In this document: piece by piece, positions 32,301 to 38,167 of the stretch
How positions within the stretch are numbered: the stretch's first letter is position 1
How the letters are laid out: every line of letters starts with the position of its first letter
Origin: Chloroflexota bacterium
GTDB taxonomy: Bacteria > Chloroflexota > UBA11872 > UBA12225
Length of the DNA stretch: 38,167 bases
Reading direction: 5' to 3'
Assembly: GCA_947446285.1 (NCBI GenBank)
Contig: CANFGH010000020.1
Span: 1-38,167, forward strand
The notes under the pieces: model-generated
What the model saw: only the letters and a program-made list of their open reading frames with translations
The model's database searches: none
Told to the model about the DNA's origin: nothing
Position numbers and translations under genes: made by a program

Positions 32301-33644
32301 GATCGGCTGCGCCCAGCCAATGAGGACATCATCGCCATATCCATCGAAGGCCGCGGCATACCCGGCGTAAGCGGGTTGCGTCGCCGTGGGTGAGGCGTTC
32401 ATCGTCGCCGATGGGACACCCGTGGCAGTCGCGATGGCAGTAGGCGACGCCGTGGAGGTGGCCGTTGGCGCGGACCCGGCGGGAGTGGCTGGCACCGGGG
32501 TGCGGGTGACCGGGGAAGTCGGCGCCGTCGCAAGCGGTGTACCGGAGAGATTGGCATTCATGCCGGTAGCACGCCATTCGAATGCCACCGACCCGTTCCC
32601 ACCGGGTGCCGTGGCCGTGTCGTCAGTACGATCTCCCGTCCAAGGCTGTTCGGGAAGTGACGCCCGGATGCGGAGTGACGTTTCATCGCCGGGACGCAGC
32701 CGGTCGGCGACCGGGATTGGCACCGGGGTCGTGGTGGGTGTGCCAGGTCTGGTGATCCCTCGGGGAACCAATGGGCCTCGGTAGACCGGTTGGGTACTGG
32801 GAACCGCACTCGGGGTGGCAGGAACGCAGGCAAATCGCGCGCCGGCCGGTGGCGGGGTGGGCATGGCCGCTACCGGAGTAGTGGTGGCCCAGGCACCGGC
32901 AACGCACCGATCGATGACGATCTGGATCCCGGACGTGGGGTCAGTCACCAATGGGGAGTTGGATGAGGCGGCGTCCGGAAGGATGGCAAGGTCGAGACGC
33001 GAGTCAAGGGATCCGGACTGGGAGACCGTGATGACCCGTTCCACCGATTCGCCGGGAAGAAGGGCGGGCAGTGAGAAGGCGGACGATCCGGCACCATCGG
33101 ATGCCAGGCGGACGGTGCCTGACTGGAACGTGGATTCCGGATTGATGAGGCTGGCCACGAAGGTGGCGATGGTTCCCCCCACAGGTGAGAGGCCGATGGC
33201 AAGCACTACCGCGGCAAAACCGACGATGGCGAGGCGTCGCGGACCCATGGTCGCATGTACCGGTATGGGGAAGTCTCGCGCTCGACGCAACATCTCCCCG
33301 ATGGACGGCAGCGATGGGATCGTCACACGAATGACCGGGCCAGACCCCGCCTGATCGAGGTGAGCTGTACCGTGATCGTTGTCAACGGGTGCCGGTCGGT
33401 TTCCCGTCGCACTCGCGGGAACAGGTACAGGTACCAACCCACGATCGACCGTCGAGGTGTCCAGGTTGGATGAGGTGTCCAGGTTGGATGACGTGTGGTG
33501 TACGGACGGTGATCGGCTTGTGAATAGGCTACGCCAACGCGAACCGATCATCGCCAGCGATACGAGGGTCGAGGCAAATACCAGAAGGAACACCCATATG
33601 ATGGAACCGGCTTCCGAACGGTTCGCATGAGGCAGGCGCGCCAT
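29394..33644 (-). CDS. Giant surface protein: TasA-like N-part, LamG and Ig-like domains, lectin-like C-part
   Basis: 1416 residues. Residues 14-33 are a first membrane segment. A Ser/Pro-rich linker with a duplicated 18-bp unit (about 51-63) follows. Residues 134-170 (GPRRLAIVGFAAVVLAIGLSP then GGTIATFVAS) look like a SipW-type signal, and the next 230 residues (STFQSGTVRLASDG, LLPGESVERVITVSQSGSLDSRLDL) resemble TasA/camelysin matrix proteins. A Thr/Pro/Ser linker leads to a LamG-type lectin domain (about 423-595: SAWTFEAWVNPSDLTG, WTHVAVTFEP, MDEVRLWSVARS). Several Ig-like repeats follow (two carry F-x-IDNTAPTV near 1008 and 1115). A second concanavalin-like domain occupies about 1225-1416. 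There is no sorting motif. It is likely a membrane-anchored adhesin or matrix protein. No clear ribosome site; ATGs at 33293 or 33248 would skip the first segment. Confidence 0.85.
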   Translation of the reverse strand: MARLPHANRSEAGSIIWVFLLVFASTLVSLAMIGSRWRSLFTSRSPSVHHTSSNLDTSSNLDTSTVDRGLVPVPVPASATGNRPAPVDNDHGTAHLDQAGSGPVIRVTIPSLPSIGEMLRRARDFPIPVHATMGPRRLAIVGFAAVVLAIGLSPVGGTIATFVASLINPESTFQSGTVRLASDGAGSSAFSLPALLPGESVERVITVSQSGSLDSRLDLAILPDAASSNSPLVTDPTSGIQIVIDRCVAGAWATTTPVAAMPTPPPAGARFACVPATPSAVPSTQPVYRGPLVPRGITRPGTPTTTPVPIPVADRLRPGDETSLRIRASLPEQPWTGDRTDDTATAPGGNGSVAFEWRATGMNANLSGTPLATAPTSPVTRTPVPATPAGSAPTATSTASPTAIATATGVPSATMNASPTATQPAYAGYAAAFDGYGDDVLIGWAQPIGSLSGRSAWTFEAWVNPSDLTGPRTIYSEQDASGADTLVIRLRRDTQPQVLEAGLRRNGTLTWFGVEAPTDIVTGTWTHVAVTFEPASRLQLAINGTVRLADTNSANGRLASPDAATSSTLARAGDGSQGYAGAMDEVRLWSVARSYDASNATYLQKLAGGEPGLLVHYPISAYASTDARGATLSDQSGNGISGTLRGGVRWIPSRAPVDRPAAPHSIGLSASTDTGSSTTDGITKSTAVTVTGRASGGSTVALFDGSGTTAIATGTAASDNTFAIPVTLAAGDHSITGRATDSQSKSSGTSVARTITVDQTAPTTIVNLTFADASGSPGPYRQGTVVTVAAVLAQNPTDLAPSLTLNLVPGTHIGGTLSSTVLTSADGTTYTGTLTIPAGNGTVLPSLVATDIAGNMIASSNVRLPNPTAYVGSDGTWSMDGTGYATVSACGGATSAPPAQWIWSSTCSVAWQTHTFAKDFSVSGLLTAATLDLTIDNWASITINGNPVTWPYSSNQWEAYATLTPFDVTSKIRSGSNTISIYAEDYGDGSGVIARLTMTGVPGFVIDNTAPTVVVTTSDSGTANISGPYKSGDTVTIKATFTETNGLRTAPSVALTNGTFTGGTLPPVLLSTGENGLEYIGTIIIPAGNGTVKASVSATDTAGNVFSASGLNGFTIDNTAPTVGEVQRQLIAETTSTWNAPRYTVTATDSVGIATVMVQAATSSNGPWADSGSAVTQPYSGSIYVVPGPTMSGTTWVRMSVKDAAGNESITDSVLVTAWNASSGNANWTTGGSAYFSDGWLVLTPSSGGQKGGGYFEPLVPTGGQVSVSFDLDVSGSADGMCVPFFSSASAFLTGDAGGSLGCQGMAGTFFVGIEEYGTDTIRIGTPSNGLYSETTVSGLANTSNDIRITIILTPSGGSTLIDVRAQVGSANPVQMASRTMSGTLPSAGTLVGFTAGTGGETAVHRIRNIVISGSN
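33454..33489 (-). repeat. 18-bp tandem duplication
   Basis: GAGGTGTCCAGGTTGGAT is present twice in a row (33454-33471, 33472-33489). It adds six codons (the repeated SSNLDT) to the linker of the giant surface protein without breaking the frame. Confidence 0.92.
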
Positions 33645-33825
33645 CGGTTGTCAGGTTCCGTTCGTCAGCGGATGTGTCCGCACCGAGGAGTCTACGCGCC
33701 AAGTCCCCGAATGTTCTGTGACGCGGGTCACCCAGATGCACATGATCTTGACAACGGTCTCACCCGGGGCATGACCCATCCCATCGGCCGGATCACTTCA
33801 CTGCCGAACACTTGCGCGAGTTGGC

Positions 33826-33854
33826 CCCCACCCCAAAGGGAGAGGGGAGAAGGA
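33826..33854. repeat. CCCCACCCC-AAAGGGAGAGGGG motif, likely dispersed repeat
   Basis: CCCCCACCCCAAAGGGAGAG continuing GGGAGAAGGAT lies immediately after the GH4 stop codon (minus strand). Motifs of this wording are common intergenic repeats in many environmental bacteria. Only one copy is seen here. Confidence 0.3.
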
Positions 33855-35198
33855 TCACGAAAACTGGGGCAGGAAACGTGCCTCGGCGGTGAAGAGTTCG
33901 CCAACCATTTCGCGGATGCGTGAGAGGGGAAGCAGGGCACCGGTCAGGGGATCCATCTGGACTGCCCGCACGATCATGTCACGGTCACCGGTCAGGGCAC
34001 CTTCGACAGCGAGTGCCTGCACGTTCACATTCGTGCGATTGATCGCCGCCAGTTGTTCGGGCAGGTCGCCGATGGCACAGGGATGCACGCCCGCACCATC
34101 CACCAGGCAGGGAACCTCTACGTTGCACGCCGGTGGCAGGTTGGAGATGAGTACCGACCCGGCACCACCGCCTCGGAACGCGCTGCGCCCCCACGTGTTC
34201 GGCACGTTGGCGTTCATCACGTAGGGGACGTTCGTCTCCATCGCGTTCACAATGAACGAACAGTATTCATTGGTACGGGTGGTCTCAACCGGTTCCTGTC
34301 CGGAAGCCTGCCGGGCCATCCGTTCCTCATGCGGGTCGCGACGGTTCACGCAGATGTCGTAATAGTCCCAACGGGGGGTGGTGAAGGCCTCGATGAGATC
34401 GGGCGTGGTACGGAACCACGGCACGTACTCCGACATGTGATGGGTGGATTCGGTGACGAAGTAGCCGAAGTGGCGCATCACCTCAAAGCGCACACGGTCC
34501 TCATCGAAGATGGCCGCATCGTCCATCTTCTCGCGCAGGAGTGGGTAGAGGTCCTCGCCCCGTCCGCCACCGTGGCCTCGACGCAGGTCGAGGTACCACG
34601 CCTGATGGTTGATGCCGGCGCACCAGAAACTCATCTCCGCGAACGGCACACCCATGAAGCGGGCGAGGCGTTCGGCAGTGCCCTGCACGCTGTGGCAGAG
34701 GCCAATGGACCGGACCTTGGTGGACTGCGACCAAGCCCACATGTTGAGGTTCATGGGGTTGGAGTAATTAATGAAGAGCGCGTGCGGGCAGAGTTCCTCC
34801 ATGTCGCGCGCGATGCCTTGGAAGACCGGGACCGTGCGCAAGCCCCGGAAGACGCCTCCCGGTCCAAGGGTGTCGCCGACGGTCTGGTCGATGCCATAGC
34901 GTCGCGGGATCTCCACGTCGTGGGCGTACATGTCGAGGCCGCCAACCTGGATCGAGCAGATGACGTAGTCCGCGCCATCGAGGGCAGCGCGCCGGTCAGT
35001 CGTGGTGATGATCCGGGCGGGCAGGTGTTCCTGCGCGACAAGCCGTTCGGCAAGGGCGCCGATCAGTTCCAACCGTCCGGCGTCAATGTCCATCAGGACA
35101 ATCTCGCTCGCCTGCAAGGCCGGCCAGGAAAGGAGGTCGGTAAGCAGACGTTTGGCAAAGACGACGCTTCCCGCGCCGATCATCACGATCCGTGGCAT
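33855..35198 (-). CDS. GH4 alpha-galactosidase
   Basis: A 447-residue NAD- and Mn-dependent family 4 glycosidase that would hydrolyse alpha-galactosides in the cytoplasm. The Rossmann start is PRIVMIGAGSVVFAKRLLTDLL. The metal motif CHSV (C168 in SIGLCHSVQGT) is the variant known from alpha-galactosidases, distinct from CHEV (alpha-glucosidase) and CNVP (6-phospho-beta-glucosidase). H198 in AGINHQAWYLDL completes the metal site, and INYSNPMN binds substrate. CGGAAGGA sits 6 bases before the ATG at 35198; the longer frame upstream is not protein-like. It stands alone, and no galactoside permease is adjacent. Confidence 0.93.
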   Translation of the reverse strand: MPRIVMIGAGSVVFAKRLLTDLLSWPALQASEIVLMDIDAGRLELIGALAERLVAQEHLPARIITTTDRRAALDGADYVICSIQVGGLDMYAHDVEIPRRYGIDQTVGDTLGPGGVFRGLRTVPVFQGIARDMEELCPHALFINYSNPMNLNMWAWSQSTKVRSIGLCHSVQGTAERLARFMGVPFAEMSFWCAGINHQAWYLDLRRGHGGGRGEDLYPLLREKMDDAAIFDEDRVRFEVMRHFGYFVTESTHHMSEYVPWFRTTPDLIEAFTTPRWDYYDICVNRRDPHEERMARQASGQEPVETTRTNEYCSFIVNAMETNVPYVMNANVPNTWGRSAFRGGGAGSVLISNLPPACNVEVPCLVDGAGVHPCAIGDLPEQLAAINRTNVNVQALAVEGALTGDRDMIVRAVQMDPLTGALLPLSRIREMVGELFTAEARFLPQFS

Positions 35199-35548
35199 GG
35201 CAGTCCTTCCGGGGGAGGTGTTAAAGCAAGGTCCCAAGCGAATCGTCCCCGAATCATGGGCGAAGGGGACGAGGATGCTTGGGTGTTTGGCTATCGCCCG
35301 CCAGTCTACCGAGTACCGCCGGATGAAGCGGTGCCGATCATTCCGTTTCACACACCAGCGTGCAGTACTCGCACGTTCCGTTGCATCGGGTATGCTCCCG
35401 TCACTCCCGGTCTGTCTGCCAACTACCGGGTGCTTGTGGTCTTGCCGAGTTGTATCGAGGCACGACATACGCCAGATCGTGGCGCCGACCGTGTCCCTTT
35501 GTCAGGATTGCAGGGACCGGGTTCTCGTGCAGGACGGTTCATCAGTTC
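35199..35548. other. Divergent intergenic region, GH4 and second subtilase
   Basis: 350 bases between divergent genes, expected to hold both promoters. I see no convincing -35/-10 pair, palindrome or RNA structure in it. Confidence 0.4.
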
Positions 35549-37933
35549 ATGAGATATCTCTCGCGCATCTCGCTCCGCCTTGCGCGTTTCCTCATTGCCA
35601 TTATTTTTGCGATTGCCCCCTCAATTGCATCATGGTGGTCGGGCCCCGTCGCCATCGCGGCGCCGAACCCGCAATCCGCCGGGGTGACATCCACCCTCGA
35701 CCCAGAACTTCGTTCATTCCAGAGTGGCACCCCGAACCGGGTCACCGTTGTCCCGGTGCCTCGCCCCACCATGTCGGTGCGCGCGCGAGGATCCGGCCCG
35801 GTCACGGCAACCGCCGGTGTTTCGGTCTTCATCGAGGCAACGCGTGACATCCGCGCCGACCTGCGTGCGCTTGGCGCGGACGCCCGGACCCGGACGGCAT
35901 CCGGGATCCATACCGCTACGGTGCCGATCACCGCGATCGATGCGGTATCGCAGATTGCGGGTGTCACACGGGTCAGTGCGTCGTTGCCGTCGGAGCCGCT
36001 TCTGGACAAGAGCCTGAAGGCGGCCCGGATCGTCGACCCCGTCTCCGGGGCACGTCTTGCGGCGGCATCAGGGGGAGATGCGGATGGCCGGAGCACGATT
36101 GTTGCCGTGGTGGACAGCGGCATCGACTTCACCCACGAGGATTTCCTGAACGCCGATGGCACCACGCGCATCGTCGCCCTCTGGGACCAGACTGCAACCG
36201 GATCAGGCACGGCTGCGGTTTCGGGTACCCGAGAGGTACGCGCGTATGCCTATGGGATCGAGTGCACGGCGACGCAGATCAACAGTGCAATTGCCGGAAA
36301 CTCGTCGGCCTGCGCACAGACGGACACCAACGGTCACGGTACCCACGTGGCAAGCACGGCCGGTGGCAACCTGGGCGCCGCACCAAAGGCTGATCTCATC
36401 ATCGTCAAGTACAGCTTCAGCGGTACGGATTCGGTCGACGCATGGGCCTGGGTGATCGCCAAGGCGGCCCAACTCGGCAAGCCTGTCTCCATCAACAACA
36501 GCTTTGGCGGACACAATAACGCTCACGATGGCGCATCGGCCGAGGACAAGGCCCTCAACGACTTCTCCCTGCTTCCGGGAGTGGCCCTGGTCGTCGCGGC
36601 TGGTAATGATGGCAAGACCGCACTTCACGATTCCGGCGTGGTTGCGTCGTCCGGAACCCAGACAATCCCGTTCACGGCGACCGGATCCGGGACGACCATC
36701 AATGTGTGGTACGCCTCGACCGACAACTTCACGGCCAGCATCACCAACGGATCGGCGGTCTCCACCACCGTGGCGAAGAAGGCCAGCCCTGCGACAGTGA
36801 CCGTCAGTGGCGCGAGTGCGACGGTCTACAACTGCATCACCACCGAGACAACATTTGGCATGTGCCAGTTGTACATCTCGCTGACGGGCATCTCCGGACC
36901 TGGGTGGGGGATCAAGTTGCAACGCACGTCGGCCGCTGCCTCGTCGAGTACCGGGAAATGGGATGCCTGGGTCTCGACCGGTGGTGGGGCAACCTTCGAT
37001 TCGCCCGACTACCGCTCCACCCTCGGTGAACCGGCGGTTGCCTCCGGGGCGATCACCGTGGGATCGTGGCAATCGAAGAAGTTCTGGACCCCGGCGTCAC
37101 AACCTGGCTACATGTATTCCAATGGCGGATCATTGCAGGATGCCTACAGCCGGTTCAGTTCGCTTGGACCGACGCGTGACGGGCGCCTCAAGCCGGAAGT
37201 ATCTGCACCCGGCGAAGTCATCAATGCTGCGCTATCCCGCGATGCGCTTGATGAGGATCCCATCCGCATCACCGTTGGTGAAGCCGGGCAACCGAATGGA
37301 CGCCTGACCATTCAGGGGACGAGCATGGCGGCACCTCACGTTGCCGGAATTGTCGCCCTCCTGTTCCAGGCAAACCCCACACTCACTACAGCGCAGGTGA
37401 AAAACCTCCTGATCGGGACGAACACGTCAGTGAAGGTCCTGAAGGACAGCTTCACGGACACGATCACTGGTGCCGGTGGGGTGACGGATATTCCGGCGGA
37501 GACGGAGTTGCGGTACGCAGCCGGAGCGACGGGCAACACCGGACTCCCGGCATGGAACAACCGGTGGGGGTACGGCAAGGTCGACTTCCGCGCATCACTT
37601 GCGTCGTATGTCGGTGCAAGCGCGACGGCAACGCCGGCATCGACGCGCACGATCACCGCGACGATCACGGCGACCAGGACGATGACGTCGACGCCAACCG
37701 TGACGAAGACGATGACCCACACACCAACGCCAACGTCAAGTCCGACATTCACTGCAACCCGCACGCTGGTGGCAACCCGGACCAACACGGCAACACCAAC
37801 GCGGACCGCCACGGTTGCCCCGTCGCTGACGCGTACACCGTCGGTCACGGCGACCCGCACGGCGACCGGGACCCGCACCGCGACGATGACCCCGACCGCC
37901 AAGCCATCGCGGTCACCGACCAGACGCCCGTAG
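35549..37933 (+). CDS. Secreted subtilisin-like serine protease (S8) with Thr-rich tail
   Basis: A 794-residue exported protease. The signal peptide is about 1-38 (ARFLIAIIFAIAPSIASWW core). A propeptide-like region reaches about 180. The catalytic residues are D189 (VAVVDSGIDFTHEDF), H263 (DTNGHGTHVAS) and S592 (GTSMAAPHVAG). An insert of about 200 residues between His and Ser (about 355-480) carries a beta-rich, PA-like segment, as in large C5a-peptidase-type subtilases. Residues from about 690 to the end are Thr/Pro/Arg repeats like those of the other subtilase at 24124. The ATG at 35549 opens the signal peptide; the ribosome site is weak. Confidence 0.92.
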   Translation: MRYLSRISLRLARFLIAIIFAIAPSIASWWSGPVAIAAPNPQSAGVTSTLDPELRSFQSGTPNRVTVVPVPRPTMSVRARGSGPVTATAGVSVFIEATRDIRADLRALGADARTRTASGIHTATVPITAIDAVSQIAGVTRVSASLPSEPLLDKSLKAARIVDPVSGARLAAASGGDADGRSTIVAVVDSGIDFTHEDFLNADGTTRIVALWDQTATGSGTAAVSGTREVRAYAYGIECTATQINSAIAGNSSACAQTDTNGHGTHVASTAGGNLGAAPKADLIIVKYSFSGTDSVDAWAWVIAKAAQLGKPVSINNSFGGHNNAHDGASAEDKALNDFSLLPGVALVVAAGNDGKTALHDSGVVASSGTQTIPFTATGSGTTINVWYASTDNFTASITNGSAVSTTVAKKASPATVTVSGASATVYNCITTETTFGMCQLYISLTGISGPGWGIKLQRTSAAASSSTGKWDAWVSTGGGATFDSPDYRSTLGEPAVASGAITVGSWQSKKFWTPASQPGYMYSNGGSLQDAYSRFSSLGPTRDGRLKPEVSAPGEVINAALSRDALDEDPIRITVGEAGQPNGRLTIQGTSMAAPHVAGIVALLFQANPTLTTAQVKNLLIGTNTSVKVLKDSFTDTITGAGGVTDIPAETELRYAAGATGNTGLPAWNNRWGYGKVDFRASLASYVGASATATPASTRTITATITATRTMTSTPTVTKTMTHTPTPTSSPTFTATRTLVATRTNTATPTRTATVAPSLTRTPSVTATRTATGTRTATMTPTAKPSRSPTRRP

Positions 37934-38025
37934 GTGTTCGGGTCACCGAGTGGTGGTGATGCTGGAGTAGCGTCCCGTCAAGTGTGTAGGAGATCGTTGG
38001 TCGTTCCGTTCCCTGATGGTGGTTC

Positions 38026-38167
38026 ATGGTGTGCAGGTCATCCCGTGGCAGTGGGGAGCGGCACGGGGACGCACCCGGACCCGTCATCCCCGGCCATGCG
38101 CCCCATCGAGCCCGTCCCGAGGTACCTTGGGCCCGCCTGCCACTCATCGTGCTGCTCGGCCAGGACC
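38026..38167 (+). CDS. Possible 5' end of a truncated gene
   Basis: An ATG at 38026 begins a frame that stays open to the window edge (47 residues), ending in WARLPLIVLLGQD, which resembles the start of a membrane segment. There is no clear ribosome site and the N-terminal part is Arg/Pro-rich, so this may be chance. Confidence 0.22.
   Translation, partial: MVCRSSRGSGERHGDAPGPVIPGHAPHRARPEVPWARLPLIVLLGQD

Noticed and set aside
37336-37902. A minus-strand Val-rich frame over the end of the second subtilase
   Set aside because: It is the same antisense effect of a Thr/Pro/Arg tail, with no ribosome site and no domain.

Overview
The window looks like a high-GC (about two thirds G+C by eye) chromosomal segment of a Chloroflexota bacterium, probably near the Thermomicrobia-type lineages. 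The signs are CUT1 sugar-binding lipoproteins with LAAC-GGDAAPAA leaders and Ala/Pro linkers, subtilisin-like proteases ending in long Thr/Val/Arg/Pro tails, LamG and Ig-like giant surface proteins, and fasciclin and CHRD-like secreted proteins. The lineage is inferred from protein style only. No rRNA, tRNA or CRISPR array was seen.

Layout. 1-90: the 3' end of a truncated gene. 209-3675: a 2-keto-3-deoxygluconate kinase (minus), a GH5-fold protein that has lost both catalytic glutamates (plus), and phosphoserine aminotransferase SerC (minus). 3985-7447: a complete CUT1 sugar importer (binding protein plus two permeases, no ATPase). 7520-10643: two near-identical sugar-binding lipoproteins in tandem on the minus strand; the first is frameshifted by an exact 13-bp duplication. 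10922-13215: an uncharacterised SCGGH-motif protein, a FitAB/VapBC-type toxin-antitoxin pair with a palindromic operator, a decayed second copy of the SCGGH gene, and a small membrane protein. 13349-14542: an in-frame chimera of a Vsr-type mismatch endonuclease (catalytic Asp changed to Tyr) and the C-terminal two thirds of a sugar-binding protein. 14622-16223: a small hypothetical gene, a secreted CHRD-like protein with an MPATG sorting signal, and a sortase. 16257-18734: an alkylguanine-DNA alkyltransferase and a GT-C membrane glycosyltransferase. 19075-21575: a fasciclin protein, a decayed REP-associated (RAYT) transposase, a secreted protein of six 19-residue repeats, and a GYD protein. 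21795-24055: an enolase-superfamily dehydratase, a DUF1801 protein and a frameshifted YdeI/DUF1905 gene. 24124-29258: a subtilase, a Clp-N-like protein, a YbjN-like protein, a DUF1810 protein and a second enolase-superfamily enzyme. 29394-37933: a 1416-residue TasA/LamG/Ig-like surface protein, a GH4 alpha-galactosidase and a second subtilase.

Functional picture. Several genes fit plant- or polysaccharide-derived sugar and sugar-acid use: sugar importer and binding proteins, GH4 galactosidase, two acid-sugar dehydratase-like enzymes, and KDG kinase, which would consume the 2-keto-3-deoxy acids such dehydratases make. A second theme is the cell surface: sortase with substrate, GT-C transferase, fasciclin, the 19-residue repeat protein, the giant LamG protein and two proteases.

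The window is rich in recent gene damage: 11-, 13- and 18-bp tandem duplications, a GC-dinucleotide slip, a dead transposase, a partial gene duplicate and a gene fusion. The damaged genes are the most unusual content here. I did not find a clearly novel defence or multi-gene system. The best candidates for something undescribed are the Vsr-binding-protein chimera, the GH5 pseudoenzyme, the sortase/CHRD pair and the 19-residue repeat protein.
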